Part shown: positions 53,142-62,848 of the stretch, in pieces
Layout: every line of letters starts with the position of its first letter
How positions within the stretch are numbered: the first letter of the stretch is position 1
Notes under the pieces: model-generated
Seen by the model: only the letters and a program-made list of their open reading frames with translations
The model's database searches: none
Told to the model about the DNA's origin: nothing
NCBI RefSeq assembly: GCF_000376245.1
Contig: NZ_AQXM01000063.1
Span: 1 to 64,000, forward strand
Direction of reading: 5' to 3'
Length of the DNA: 64,000 nt
Origin: Acaricomes phytoseiuli DSM 14247
GTDB taxonomy: Bacteria; Actinomycetota; Actinomycetes; Actinomycetales; Micrococcaceae
Position numbers and translations under genes: made by a program

Positions 53142-54113
53142 ATGTCCGGCGATAGGCGCTGGCTCAGAGGGCTGGCTGAAATTCCCGCGGATCTGGGGCC
53201 TACCGCAGTAACCCTGGGCAACTTCGATGGTGTGCACCGTGGCCACCAGCAGGTACTCGCAGGGCTGGTCACTGCGGCAACCGCTGCTGGGCTGACTTCG
53301 ATGGTGATTACTTTCGATCCTCACCCGGCCCAGGTGCATCGTCCGGAGCACGCGCCGGAGCAGATCATGGAGCTCGCCGACCGGGTGCAGCAGATTCTCG
53401 GCATCGGCGTCGATGCGGTGCTCGTCATTCCTTACACCCTGGAGTTCGCGCAGCAGAGTCCCGAGGAATTCGTGGAGTCCGTTTTCGTGAATGCCTTATC
53501 AGCCCAGCTGGTGGTGATCGGCCAGGATGTTCGCTTCGGTCGTGATAATTCCGGAGATCTGGGCACGATGCGCAATCTTGGTGGGGTCTATGGCTTCGAC
53601 GTTCAGGTAGTGGATGAATTCGGCGCAGATCGGCGCTGCTCTTCCACCTGGGTCCGCGAGGCGCTGGAGCGCGGTGATGTCGCCACCGCCGCCGAAGTGC
53701 TAGGCCGGTATCACCATGTGCGCGGCGAAGTGGTTCATGGCGCAGCCCGCGGCCGTGAGCTGGGGTTCCCCACCGCGAATCTGGCTCCGGAATCCTCGGG
53801 TTTATTGCCCGCAGACGGCATCTACGCGGGCTGGCTCGTGGATGCAGATGGCACGCGATGGCCGGCGGTGATTTCTGTGGGGTCCAACCCGACGTTCACT
53901 GGTGTTCGTCGCCAGGTTGAGGCCCATGTCATCGATCGGCCGGTGGAAGCCGTCGAGGATTTCGACCTCTACGGGCAGACAGTGCAGGTAGAGTTCGTGC
54001 GCCGATTGCGGGGTATGGTCGCCTATGCCGGGGTGCCCGCCTTGATCGAGCAGATGCGCGCCGATGTAGAACAAGCTCATGACGTCTTGGGGATAACAGA
54101 CAAAGCTGAATGA
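53142..54113 (+). CDS. ribF: Bifunctional riboflavin kinase/FAD synthetase
   Basis: Makes FMN from riboflavin and FAD from FMN. The 323-residue product has the adenylyltransferase N-domain (VTLGNFDGVHRGHQQVLAGL, VITFDPHPAQVH, VIGQDVRFGRDNSGDL, CSSTWVREALERGDV) and the riboflavin kinase C-domain (GAARGRELGFPTANL, GIYAGWLVDADGT, VISVGSNPTFTG). ATG 53142 places 20 residues before the first conserved strand, usual for actinobacteria; a GTG at 53109 is possible, neither has a clear SD. The gene is separated from rpsO by about 600 bases, which hold only a remnant. Confidence 0.93.
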   Translation: MSGDRRWLRGLAEIPADLGPTAVTLGNFDGVHRGHQQVLAGLVTAATAAGLTSMVITFDPHPAQVHRPEHAPEQIMELADRVQQILGIGVDAVLVIPYTLEFAQQSPEEFVESVFVNALSAQLVVIGQDVRFGRDNSGDLGTMRNLGGVYGFDVQVVDEFGADRRCSSTWVREALERGDVATAAEVLGRYHHVRGEVVHGAARGRELGFPTANLAPESSGLLPADGIYAGWLVDADGTRWPAVISVGSNPTFTGVRRQVEAHVIDRPVEAVEDFDLYGQTVQVEFVRRLRGMVAYAGVPALIEQMRADVEQAHDVLGITDKAE

Positions 54114-54251
54114 TTTCTTCCTTGCGGGTCGATAGTTCTCTTGTGGAAGTCTCTTTTGTAGGCGCTTCTCGAGAATGGTTCTAGGGCAAGCTATGAGTGT
54201 GGCCAGAATCGTCGCCCATATAGAACGCATGACCTGGAATTTTTGTGGTGA

Positions 54252-54464
54252 TGTCCATGGCCGGAGTGTTCATCGCAGACTGACGGCTCGACCAACGATC
54301 TCTGTCCCTGGACTGCTTCGGTTCTACTGGACATTCCGCAGAACGCGAAGATTGCGGTGGCACGGATCTATGTCATGAACACTGTGCACGAGGAGCGTCC
54401 CGTAACTGAGGTTCGCCTTGCCACTTCGGATCAGGTTTTTATCTACCATATGGTGAATGAGTAG
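54252..54464 (+). pseudogene. Unidentified gene remnant between ribF and rpsO
   Basis: The 598-base gap 54114-54711 has no intact gene. From a TGA at 54249-54251 an open frame without an ATG/GTG start reads TDGSTNDLCPWTASVLLDIP then QNAKIAVARIYVMNTVHEER and ends at TAG 54462-54464. Its amino-acid composition and codon use look coding, and a short overlapping frame before it (MSMAGVFIAD) would join it with a one-base shift. I take it as the end of a broken gene. I do not recognise the family. The rest of the gap shows nothing except the rpsO leader. Confidence 0.35.
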
Positions 54465-54711
54465 GATCCCGGCGCGTCCAGGTTCCCCGAGCCTGCCGTC
54501 ACTGCCGGAGCGCGTACCGGGCTGACTCTTCCAACGCAGGCTGAACGCGGGGTACGAATTAGGTGCTTACTCACTGCCCTGAGTAAACTGGGAAGTTGAA
54601 TTCGGCTGTGGTCCGTGGCGGCTGGATTCCGAAGTTCACTCAACATGAGAGAAATTCGATCTCGATGGTGCAAAAACTATCGGGCCGCACGGCACTAACC
54701 AAGGAGTTATC

Positions 54712-54981
54712 GTGGCACTAGACGCCGCTGTCAAGCAGGAAATCATCAGCACTTACGCAACCTCTGAGGGCGACACCGGTTCGCCTGAGGTTCAGATCGC
54801 GCTTCTTTCTCGGCGCATCTCCGACCTGACCGAGCACCTCAAGACCCATAAGCATGACCATCACACCCGTCGCGGTCTGATGGGCCTAGTGGGTCGTCGC
54901 CGTCGGCTGCTGACTTACCTGCACGACACTGACATCGAGCGCTACCGTTCGCTCATCGAGCGGATCGGCCTGCGCCGCTAA
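54712..54981 (+). CDS. rpsO: 30S ribosomal protein S15
   Basis: Binds the 16S central domain and nucleates platform assembly. The 89-residue product is standard: [63 protein letters not shown] 54712 has AAGGAG six bases ahead. The usual rpsO-pnp pair follows, divided by a hairpin. Confidence 0.98.
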   Translation: MALDAAVKQEIISTYATSEGDTGSPEVQIALLSRRISDLTEHLKTHKHDHHTRRGLMGLVGRRRRLLTYLHDTDIERYRSLIERIGLRR

Positions 54982-54992
54982 GACCGCTGCTC

Positions 54993-55026
54993 ACGGGGCC
55001 GCATTCCACTCGGAATGCGGCCCCGT
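54993..55026 (+). terminator. rpsO-pnp intergenic hairpin
   Basis: Perfect 15-base arms (ACGGGGCCGCATTCC and its complement) with the loop ACTC, 11 bases after the rpsO stop. In E. coli and Streptomyces the rpsO-pnp gap holds a terminator or RNase III processing stem through which PNPase controls its own message. The same role is likely here. Confidence 0.75.
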
Positions 55027-55224
55027 TCGGAGCAGGCGGAAAGACAAATGAAAACACTCAGGGCAGATACCCGCTGAGCGCGGTACATCGTGGTCCTCGG
55101 TAGTGGCTGCCGGGCAGGATGAAGGAAAGTCCTGGCCGTAAGCCTCGATCGAAGACCAGATAGGCCAGGTTGAGCTGCTTCTGTCGCAAGAGAAGACAAG
55201 ATAAGAAACGGAGGTGACTCTCAG

Positions 55225-57444
55225 ATGGAGGGTCCCGAAATTCAATTTACTGAGGCTGTGATCGACAACGGCCGGTTCGGCAAGCGGGTCATCCGCTTCG
55301 AAACGGGTCGCCTGGCCCTGCAAGCCGCTGGCGCTGCCATGGTGTACATCGACGATGACACCGCCCTGCTTTCCGCTACGACAGCGGGCAAGCACCCCCG
55401 TGAGGGCTTCGACTTCTTCCCGTTGACGGTGGATGTCGAGGAGCGGATGTACGCTGCCGGCCGCATTCCCGGCTCTTTCTTCCGGCGTGAGGGTCGGCCG
55501 TCCACGGAAGCCATTCTGGCCTGCCGTCTCATGGACCGGCCGCTGCGCCCGGCGTTCGTCAAGGGCCTGCGCAACGAGGTCCAGATCGTCGTGACCGTGC
55601 TCGCGATCAATCCCGATGAGCTCTACGACGTCGTGGCGATCAATGCCTCGTCGATGTCCACGCAGCTTTCCGGGCTGCCGTTCTCCGGCCCCATCGGCGG
55701 TGTGCGCGTCGCCCTCATCGACGGCCAGTGGGTCGCCTTCCCGCGTCAATCCGAGCTGGAGAACGCGGTCTTCGATATGGTCGTCGCCGGTCGGGTGACC
55801 GGTGATGACGTGGCGATCATGATGGTGGAAGCCGAAGCCACGGATCACTCCTGGAAGCTCGTCAAGGAAGAGGGCGGCACAGCCCCGACCGAGGAGGTCG
55901 TCGCAGAAGGTCTGGAGGCCGCCAAGCCGTTTATCCGCGCGCTCTGCGAAGCTCAGTCCGAGCTGGCCGCACGTGCTGCCAAGCCCACGGTCGACTTCCC
56001 AGTCTTCCTGGATTACGAAGAAGACGCTTATGAGGTTGTTGCGGCTTCCGCTGAAGCCAAGCTCACCGAGGTCTTCCAGATCGCTGATAAGCAGGAGCGC
56101 GAAGCTGCTGCGGACGCGCTCAAAGAAGAAGTCCTGGCACAGCTGGCTGCTGCGGGAAGCCAGTTCGAAGGCCGGGAGAAAGAGCTCTCCGCAGCCTTTC
56201 GCTCGGTGACCAAGAACGTGATCCGGCAGCGCATCCTGCGGGATCAGGTTCGCATCGACGGCCGCGGCCTGACGGATATCCGCCAGCTCACCGCTGAAGT
56301 CGAAGTCCTGCCCCGGGTGCACGGCTCCGCGATCTTCGAGCGCGGCGAGACCCAGATCATGGGTATCACCACGCTGAACATGCTCAAGATGGAGCAGCAG
56401 ATCGATTCGCTCTCTCCGGAGAAGACCAAGCGGTACATGCACAACTACAACTTCCCGCCGTACTCCACCGGTGAGACCGGCCGGGTGGGTTCGCCCAAGC
56501 GCCGGGAGATCGGCCACGGCGCCCTGGCCGAGCGGGCGCTCGTGCCGGTTCTGCCGAGCCGCGAGGAGTTCCCTTACGCGATCCGCCAGGTTTCCGAGGC
56601 GCTGAGCTCCAACGGATCCACCTCGATGGGCTCGGTCTGCGCCTCGACCCTGTCGCTGCTCAACGCCGGTGTGCCGCTCAAGGCTCCCGTCGCCGGCATC
56701 GCCATGGGTCTGGTATCCGATGAGGTTGACGGCCAGAAGCGTTACGCGGCCCTCACCGATATCTTGGGTGCGGAAGACGCGTTCGGTGATATGGACTTCA
56801 AGGTCGCCGGCACCCGTGACTTTGTGACCGCGATCCAGCTGGATACCAAGCTCGACGGCATTCCGGCTTCGGTTCTGGCCGCTGCGCTCAAGCAGGCCCG
56901 CGAGGCCCGGCTGCACATCCTCGATGTGATCGACGCGGCGATCGACGAGCCTGATGAGATGAGCGAGTTCGCGCCGCGCGTTATCGCGGTCAAGATCCCG
57001 GTGGACAAGATCGGCGAGGTCATCGGCCCCAAGGGCAAGATGATCAACCAGATCCAGGAAGACACCGGTGCCGACATCTCGATCGAGGACGATGGCACGG
57101 TCTACATCGGCGCCGTGGACGGCCCCTCGGCTGATGCTGCGCGTTCGGCGGTCAACGCCATCGCCAACCCGCAGGTTCCTGAGGTCGGGGAGCGCTACCT
57201 GGGCACCGTGGTGAAGACCACGACCTTCGGCGCGTTCATCTCCCTGACTCCGGGTAAGGACGGCTTGCTGCATGTCACCGAGCTGCGCAAGATCAACGAC
57301 GGCAAGCGCGTGGACAACGTCGATGACGTGGTTTCCGTGGGCCAGAAGATCCAGGTGGAGATCACCAAGATCGACGACCGCGGCAAGCTCTCGCTCGCCC
57401 CGGTGATCGCCGAGGGTGAAGAAGTCGGTGTCACCGAAGGCTGA
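55225..57444 (+). CDS. pnp: Polynucleotide phosphorylase
   Basis: 3'-5' phosphorolytic exoribonuclease and RNA polymerising enzyme; in actinobacteria also linked to ppGpp metabolism. The 739-residue product has two RNase PH domains ([94 protein letters not shown]), a KH domain ([20 protein letters not shown]) and an S1 domain ([20 protein letters not shown]). Length is normal. ATG 55225 follows GGAGGTGAC. The antisense frame of 858 codons over it is a codon-bias artefact. Confidence 0.98.
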   Translation: MEGPEIQFTEAVIDNGRFGKRVIRFETGRLALQAAGAAMVYIDDDTALLSATTAGKHPREGFDFFPLTVDVEERMYAAGRIPGSFFRREGRPSTEAILACRLMDRPLRPAFVKGLRNEVQIVVTVLAINPDELYDVVAINASSMSTQLSGLPFSGPIGGVRVALIDGQWVAFPRQSELENAVFDMVVAGRVTGDDVAIMMVEAEATDHSWKLVKEEGGTAPTEEVVAEGLEAAKPFIRALCEAQSELAARAAKPTVDFPVFLDYEEDAYEVVAASAEAKLTEVFQIADKQEREAAADALKEEVLAQLAAAGSQFEGREKELSAAFRSVTKNVIRQRILRDQVRIDGRGLTDIRQLTAEVEVLPRVHGSAIFERGETQIMGITTLNMLKMEQQIDSLSPEKTKRYMHNYNFPPYSTGETGRVGSPKRREIGHGALAERALVPVLPSREEFPYAIRQVSEALSSNGSTSMGSVCASTLSLLNAGVPLKAPVAGIAMGLVSDEVDGQKRYAALTDILGAEDAFGDMDFKVAGTRDFVTAIQLDTKLDGIPASVLAAALKQAREARLHILDVIDAAIDEPDEMSEFAPRVIAVKIPVDKIGEVIGPKGKMINQIQEDTGADISIEDDGTVYIGAVDGPSADAARSAVNAIANPQVPEVGERYLGTVVKTTTFGAFISLTPGKDGLLHVTELRKINDGKRVDNVDDVVSVGQKIQVEITKIDDRGKLSLAPVIAEGEEVGVTEG

Positions 57445-57478
57445 GCCTGCAGGTTCGGAGCGGAGCTCTGAGAACGCG

Positions 57479-57522
57479 AAATGCGGAGGACCCCACGCTA
57501 CGGCGTGGGGTCCTCCGCATTT
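57479..57522 (+). terminator. Strong intrinsic terminator after pnp
   Basis: A 20-base perfect stem closed by a C(UACG)G tetraloop, an especially stable loop type. The stem ends in three U, then AGUC. It lies 34 bases after the pnp stop and just upstream of the pepR promoter. Confidence 0.9.
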
Positions 57523-57532
57523 TAGTCGAAAG

Positions 57533-57561
57533 TGGGTGTTCTGTGCACAGGGGAATAGAAT
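57533..57561 (+). promoter_or_regulatory. Candidate pepR promoter, probably leaderless transcript
   Basis: TAGAAT at 57556-57561 would be the -10 box and TGGGTG at 57533-57538 a weak -35 box with a 17-base spacer. The start point would fall at or just before the ATG at 57570, and no SD precedes that ATG. Leaderless messages are common in actinobacteria. Confidence 0.4.
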
Positions 57562-57569
57562 CGACATCT

Positions 57570-58937
57570 ATGCCTGCCATCAAGCTTTCGCACCTTTCTC
57601 ATCAGCCCACCGGATTGGATCTCAGCACCGGGGACCCCACGCTCATCGCGGGGGTGCCCGGAGGGTCCATCGTCCGGCGTTCAGTGCTGCCCGGAGGTGT
57701 GCGGGTGCTGACGGAAGCGATGCCCGGTCAGCGTAGCGCGACGATCGGCTTCTGGGTCGGCGTGGGCTCCCGGGATGAAGGCGAGGGGCAGCACGGCGCG
57801 ACTCACTTCCTGGAGCATCTGCTCTTCAAGGGCACCGCGCAGCGAAGCGCCCTGGACATCGCGGCAGCCTTCGATGAAGTGGGCGGTGAGTCCAATGCGG
57901 CTACCGCCAAGGAGAGCACCTGCTACTACGCCCGGGTGCTGGACCGGGATCTCGCCCTGGCGATCGACGTGATCGCGGATATGGTGACCTCGGCATCGCT
58001 GAACCCGGCAGAGCTCGAATCCGAGCGCGAAGTGATCCTCGAAGAGATCGCCATGGACGCCGATGACCCCACAGATGTGGCACATGAGAAGTTCGCTCGT
58101 GCGGTGCTCGGCGATCACCCACTGGGCCGGCCGATCGGGGGGACGCCAGAAGCTATTCGTGGGGTCTCCCGTGAGGCTGTGTACGATCATTACCAGCGTT
58201 ATTACCGCCCGGATGAGCTGGTGGTGACGGCTGCCGGAAGCCTCGATCATGATCTGGTCTGCCAGCAGGTCGAGGCTGCTCTACAGCGAAGTGGCTGGGT
58301 GCTTGAGCCAGAGGCACATCCTGCTCCGCGCCGTACCGCTCTACCTGTGGAGATCATGGGGGAGACCGGGGTTCAGGTGATTCCGCGTGCGGTCGAGCAG
58401 GCGAATATCATCATGGGCTGTCCGGCCCTCGTGGCCACGGATGAACGCCGCTTCGTCATGAGTGTTCTCAACGCCGCTTTGGGCGGGGGCATGTCCTCCC
58501 GACTTTTCCAGGAGATCAGGGAGAAGCGCGGGCTAGCTTATGCCACGTATTCGTTCTCCACCAGTTATGCCGACACCGGTTATTTCGGTATGTACGCGGG
58601 CTGCGCCCCACAGAAGGTGGCGCAGGTGCTCGGGTTGATGGATGCCGAGCTAGCACGTCTGGCTGCGGAGAAGCTGAGCCCGGTGGAGCTTGAGAAAGCT
58701 ATCGGGCAGCTCTCCGGTGGTATCGTGCTGGCTCTTGAAGACACCGGTTCACGGATGTCGCGTCTAGGTAGGGCGGAACTGGTGACTGGGGAATTCCTGG
58801 ATATCGACGAGACCCTGGCCCGTATCCGTGCGGTGACGGCACGGGAGGTCCGCGAGCTCGCGGTGGAGCTGATGGAGGCCCCGCGCACCACGCTGATAGT
58901 CGGACCTTTTTCTGAGGGAGAGCTCTTCAACTTTTGA
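57570..58937 (+). CDS. pepR: M16 family zinc peptidase (PepR-like)
   Basis: A 455-residue processing-peptidase-like enzyme. The inverted zinc motif HFLEH lies at residues 79-83 within HGATHFLEHLLFKGTAQRS, with the third ligand Glu about 76 residues later in EREVILEEIAMD. The C-terminal half has the inactive-repeat motif MSSRLFQEIREKRGLAYATY. It follows pnp, as in other actinobacteria and Bacillus (mlpA/ymxG). Its substrate is not known. ATG 57570 is chosen for the promoter position; GTG 57543 would add nine residues. Confidence 0.92.
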   Translation: MPAIKLSHLSHQPTGLDLSTGDPTLIAGVPGGSIVRRSVLPGGVRVLTEAMPGQRSATIGFWVGVGSRDEGEGQHGATHFLEHLLFKGTAQRSALDIAAAFDEVGGESNAATAKESTCYYARVLDRDLALAIDVIADMVTSASLNPAELESEREVILEEIAMDADDPTDVAHEKFARAVLGDHPLGRPIGGTPEAIRGVSREAVYDHYQRYYRPDELVVTAAGSLDHDLVCQQVEAALQRSGWVLEPEAHPAPRRTALPVEIMGETGVQVIPRAVEQANIIMGCPALVATDERRFVMSVLNAALGGGMSSRLFQEIREKRGLAYATYSFSTSYADTGYFGMYAGCAPQKVAQVLGLMDAELARLAAEKLSPVELEKAIGQLSGGIVLALEDTGSRMSRLGRAELVTGEFLDIDETLARIRAVTAREVRELAVELMEAPRTTLIVGPFSEGELFNF

Positions 58938-59151
58938 GCAGAACCCTTTTGATCACAGGTTTATGAGCCAGTCGATTTCAGTTCGCGAAATTTTAAATGC
59001 TTAACTATTTTTCGCCAGGTGAAAAGTGTTCAAGGCTGCCAGTAAGCAACTCTCGATTTGGTTACCCATGGGTAGCTTTGACAACCTCCGTTAATCCGAG
59101 TAACTATTGAGCTTCCCCCCAATTAAATACATCGAGGCGAAAGCGTAGGTC
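58938..59151. promoter_or_regulatory. A/T-richer upstream region of the surface-protein gene with a 12-bp palindrome
   Basis: This 214-base gap is clearly lower in G+C than its surroundings. It holds the perfect palindrome TACCCATGGGTA at 59063-59074, about 80 bases before the surface-protein ATG, extended imperfectly to GTTACCCATGGGTAGC. It could be an operator for a regulator of surface-protein expression. No promoter hexamers stand out clearly. Confidence 0.35.
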
Positions 59152-60828
59152 ATGTTTAGACCAAAATCTAAAACCAAATTTTGGGCCTGGGGGGGCGATG
59201 AAAAAGCTAGGGGAAGACGGAGGCGCTTACTGTTTCCGTTACTAGCAATATTCGCCTTGCTGATAACGGGAGCTGCTATTCCTGCATCAGCTGCTGAGGC
59301 CCGGATCACGAATCTGAGTTCTGAGCTGGTAAGTCCGGAGGACGGTTCGACCATTTCCCCGACCAGCACGATTCTTTCCAACTGGTCGTTCGTGATTCCT
59401 GAAGGTTCAGGAAACCCCGGTGATACGGTTACCTTTACGGTGCCGGACCACCTCGAAGGCAATGTTCAGGACATTCAGATCACTACTCCGGATGGAACCG
59501 TGATCGGTACTGTCAGCGGATCCGGTCAGACTTTTGTGCTGACTTTTTCCTCATCGGTTGAATCTATGGGTGAATTTTCCGCGAGTTTCCGCGTTCCGCT
59601 AAGCCCTGTTATCAGGAATTGGCCACGCCTCACCACTCAATCCATTGATGTTTCTTCTTCAAATCAAACGTCCTCCGCTGGGAGGCTGACCATGGATTAC
59701 TCAGAAAATCCGTGGTTCAGTGAGTTAACAACGATATTCCAGAGAAATGTCTCGCCGAAATATGGGATGGCATATCATTATTCCTCCCCAGCTTTTGACA
59801 GTGCAGATATCGGTGTTCTTCAGACCACCACGTTCACGATTGACCCGAGCGTCCGTGAATACGCGAAATTCAACTGCGAAGCCGTGACTTCTGCGGATTC
59901 GGGGGCTGGTATGCGATACCGTTACGGGCCCAGTAAACAGCAAACGGTCCCTTATTCCGTGAACGATGCAAACAACCCTCTGGGCATGCGGATCCTCAGC
60001 TGTACTGACACAACTGTCACGATGAGCTACACCCCGATCCAAGGCGATGGATACGGGTTCACGCTTTCAGTGGGTGGAGAGACCGCGGGGCTCCGTGACA
60101 CTGGTGACGGCATCCTACTGAAGCGCAGGGCTGAAGAACGTCAGTTCACCGGCCCCTACCCGGTGCAGACCGTACGCACTCCGGCTGAGGGGAAACCGGC
60201 AGTGACCACTGAATCGGATGCCCCCTATGTGTGGCCAGGTGGCGAGGGAGATAGCGTATACGGTCGGGTTTTGGTGACTAAAGAGGTCACCGGCCCGCGG
60301 GCAGCTGAAGCAGTAGGACCCTATCGGATCGAACTCAACTGTGTTGCAGACGGTTCATCGTTGCCGACGTTCCCCCGTGAACTGGTCTTCGACGAAGCCA
60401 CGGAGGCGAATTCGCAGACTCTTGCTTCGATAGTCCGAGCGGGTAGTGTCTGCTCTGCCACGGAGAAGGAAGCGGGAGGGGCGGATCGCAGTACTGTCGG
60501 TTCCGCTGTGACCATTACCGCGGGCAGAAGTGCCGGGATCACGGTGGAAAACTACTTCGGCACGGTTACTCCGCCGACTACGGTGCCCCCGACTACGGTG
60601 CCCCCGACTACGGTGCCCCCGACTACGGTGCCTCCGACTACGGTGCCTCCGACTGGAGAGCCAGAGACGACGGCTACCGGTGATCCGGTCGTGACTACGG
60701 GAACGAACGGTGATGACGATCTAGCCGTAACCGGTGTTGGGATGGCGTCATCGGCCCTTGTGGTTGGAGGCATTGTCCTGCTCGCCGGAGCAGCTCTGCT
60801 CCTGACGATGCGCAGGCGTAAGCACTAA
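59152..60828 (+). CDS. LAxTG-anchored surface protein (adhesin-like)
   Basis: A 558-residue exported cell-wall protein. Basic start (KARGRRRR) and hydrophobic signal at about 24-46 ending ASAAEA; an N-terminal Ig-like adhesin region (about 50-190, with SNWSFVIPEGSGNPGDTVTF typical of Cna/fibrinogen-binding N-domains); a second region to about 350; a DUF5979-like domain (about 365-465, GRVLVTKEVTGPRAAEAVGP, YRIELNCVADG, ENYF); five 5-residue TVPPT repeats; sorting signal LAVTG, a membrane helix, and RRRKH. LAxTG is the class E sortase motif used in high-G+C Gram-positives, in place of LPxTG. Codon bias is weaker than in neighbours, which suggests acquired or fast-evolving DNA. No sortase gene is in the window. 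Confidence 0.85.
   Translation: MFRPKSKTKFWAWGGDEKARGRRRRLLFPLLAIFALLITGAAIPASAAEARITNLSSELVSPEDGSTISPTSTILSNWSFVIPEGSGNPGDTVTFTVPDHLEGNVQDIQITTPDGTVIGTVSGSGQTFVLTFSSSVESMGEFSASFRVPLSPVIRNWPRLTTQSIDVSSSNQTSSAGRLTMDYSENPWFSELTTIFQRNVSPKYGMAYHYSSPAFDSADIGVLQTTTFTIDPSVREYAKFNCEAVTSADSGAGMRYRYGPSKQQTVPYSVNDANNPLGMRILSCTDTTVTMSYTPIQGDGYGFTLSVGGETAGLRDTGDGILLKRRAEERQFTGPYPVQTVRTPAEGKPAVTTESDAPYVWPGGEGDSVYGRVLVTKEVTGPRAAEAVGPYRIELNCVADGSSLPTFPRELVFDEATEANSQTLASIVRAGSVCSATEKEAGGADRSTVGSAVTITAGRSAGITVENYFGTVTPPTTVPPTTVPPTTVPPTTVPPTTVPPTGEPETTATGDPVVTTGTNGDDDLAVTGVGMASSALVVGGIVLLAGAALLLTMRRRKH
60574..60648 (+). repeat. Five tandem 15-bp repeats coding TVPPT
   Basis: The unit CCGACTACGGTGCCC is repeated five times with only C/T changes at one position. 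It encodes the Thr/Pro-rich wall-spanning stalk of the surface protein. Near-identity at DNA level makes it prone to length change by slippage without loss of frame, so copy number may vary among strains. Confidence 0.9.
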
Positions 60829-60843
60829 TCTGTCGCTAGGAAA

Positions 60844-60887
60844 CGCAAGTGGTGGCCCTCAGCACATGAAGAGGGCCACCACTTGCG
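60844..60887 (+). terminator. Terminator hairpin after the surface-protein gene
   Basis: Perfect 17-base arms (CGCAAGTGGTGGCCCTC and complement) with a 10-base loop, 15 bases after the stop codon, followed by CTTCCC. Poor U-tract, similar to other stems in this window. Confidence 0.75.
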
Positions 60888-61066
60888 CTTCCCGGGCGGT
60901 GGGGCAGAAGCGCAGGAAAGCCTCTGAACAGATGAGAGTCGCGATAGGGCGAAGTATCGGAAACCGGCTTGGAAATCTAGTCACCATTCATCGAAACCTT
61001 GTGTTAGCGTTCTCACTTATATCTAGTAACGACAATCGTCAGTGTTGACGAGAGGCGAGGGCCTGT

Positions 61067-62563
61067 ATGGATCAGTTATTGCCGATACTCACAGCGATCA
61101 ACGGCATTGTCTGGGGCCCTTTCGTGTTGATACCTCTCCTGCTGGGCACGGGCATCTACCTCACGGTGCGTTTCGGCGGTATTCAGTTGCTGCGTCTAGG
61201 GGTCGCGCTGCGACTCGGCCTGCTACGGCGCAAAGACGATGATGCAGAGGGAGACATCTCTCAGTTCCAAGCGCTAACCACGGCTCTCGCCGCCACGGTG
61301 GGGGTCGGCAATATCGTCGGTGTGGCCGGGGCGATCAGTATGGGCGGCCCCGGTGCAGTGTTCTGGATGTGGGTCACAGGCCTCGTCGGAATGGCCACTA
61401 AATACGCCGAGGCTTTTCTCGGCGTCCGCTTCCGGCGTACGGATGTGGCGGGGGAGAAGACCGGTGGGCCGCAGTACTACTTGCAGCTGGGCATCAGGGG
61501 CCCGTTGGGCACCATCCTCGCGGTCAGCTTCGCTTTGATGGCAATGTTGGCTTCCTTCGGGGCGGGAAATATGGCGCAGGCGAATGCCATCTCAACGAAT
61601 CTGGAAAGCTCAGCTGGAGTCTCGGCATTGCTGACCGGCCTCATCCTCTCCGGTGTGGCTCTCGTCGTCTTGATCGGCGGCGTCCGCTCGATCGGACGGG
61701 TGACCGCGTCGCTCGTGCCGATCATGATCGTCGCCTATGTCGTTGCCTCGCTTTACATCCTGACGGTCAATATCGCCGAGATCCCGGCTGCTTTCGCCCA
61801 GATCTTCATGGGCGCGTTCACCGGAGCCGGTGTCAACCCTGAAGCAGTCGCCGGTGGTCTGTGGGGCGCTGCGGTCATGTACGCGATCCAGTTCGGAGTC
61901 GCCCGGGGCATCTTCTCGAACGAATCAGGCTTGGGCTCGGCGGGAATCGCCGCTGCAGCCGCGCAGACCACGCACCCGGTGCGGCAGGGGCTGGTGTCGA
62001 TGACCCAGACCTTCATCGACACCATCATCGTCGTCACCCTGACCGCCTTGGTCCTGATCAGCACAGGGGTCTGGACCAGCAGGGAGCCCGGGACCATGAC
62101 CGGTGAAGCGTTCAGCACCGGCTTGCCCGGGGAGTGGGGTCACTGGGTCGTCACCTTGGCCCTAGTGCTCTTCGCTTTCTCCACAATGCTCGGCTGGGCC
62201 TACTACGGGGAGCGGAATGTCGAAAGACTCTTCGGGCGCAAGCTCGTCACCCCGTAGCGCCTGGTCTACGTCGTGGTCATTCTGATCGGTGCCACCATCC
62301 AGCTCGAAGTCGTATGGAGTTTCTCGGGTCTCATGAATGGGCTCATGGCCCTGCCCAATCTCATCGGGCTGATCATCCTTGCCGGCCTTGTCGCCAGGGA
62401 GACCAGACACTACCTCCGGAACGATCCGAAACTCATGGCGAACAAGGAGCAGATCGAGACCTTCATGGTTGGTGAGCCCGGCGGGACGGACTGGAAGGCC
62501 GGTAACCAGAGAGGTTCATCCTGGCAGCGCAGCTCATCCCGGGCTCCGTCCAAGACGCCGTGA
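61067..62563 (+). pseudogene. Alanine/glycine:cation symporter (AGCS), broken by an in-frame TAG
   Basis: Would encode a sodium-coupled alanine/glycine importer of the AGCS family: ALTTALAATVGVGNIVGVAG near residue 72, GGPGAVFWMWVTGLVGMATK, KYAEAFLGVRFR, TGGPQYYLQLGIRG, GVARGIFSNESGLGSAGIAA, TFIDTIIVVTLTALVLI, GWAYYGERNVERLFGRK. After LVTP (residue 396) a TAG at 62255-62257 interrupts, but the same frame continues for 102 codons (RLVYVVVILIGATIQLEVVW, MNGLMALPNLIGLIILAGLV, ARETRHYLRNDPKL), exactly the missing last helices. Without the TAG the protein is 498 residues, normal for the family. The TAG position usually holds Leu or Phe, so TTG to TAG is likely. Probably non-functional. Confidence 0.9.
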
Positions 62564-62583
62564 GGTTTAGCGCTGAGAGCCGC

Positions 62584-62847
62584 TCAGCCGCCCGCAAAAG
62601 GCGGCAGGACATCAACGGTGTCGCCGAGGCTCATGCTGGTTCCGTCGTCACGCAGCGCCGTGCTGTTATGCAGAAAAGAACAGCGCGGCAGCAGCTCGGA
62701 CAAGGGCGGAGCGCTGGCTGAAGCGGACTCCGGATATCGGGTTGTGAGCTCGGCGATCAGCTCGCCCAGATTTCCCGCGAAGGATTCCAGTACTTCTTCA
62801 TCCACCCCGGTGGCAGCGCGCGCCGCAGCGAAGTAACGGACTTTCAT
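62584..62847 (-). CDS. moaD: MoaD/ThiS-like molybdopterin synthase small subunit
   Basis: An 87-residue ubiquitin-fold protein that carries sulfur as a C-terminal thiocarboxylate for molybdopterin synthesis. It starts MKVRYFAAARAATGVDEEVL and ends VDVLPPFAGG with the needed Gly-Gly. It lies one base downstream of moaA on the same strand, which favours MoaD over ThiS. Its end converges with the broken symporter gene 20 bases away. Confidence 0.9.
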   Translation of the reverse strand: MKVRYFAAARAATGVDEEVLESFAGNLGELIAELTTRYPESASASAPPLSELLPRCSFLHNSTALRDDGTSMSLGDTVDVLPPFAGG

Positions 62848-62848
62848 C

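Noticed and set aside
54991..57567. 858-codon open frame antisense to pnp
   Set aside because: It mirrors pnp codon bias exactly, has no domain, and begins in the downstream terminator; a shadow of the real gene.
60574..60648. Short regular repeats as a possible CRISPR array
   Set aside because: Repeats are contiguous 15-bp coding units without spacers; they encode the TVPPT stalk of the surface protein.
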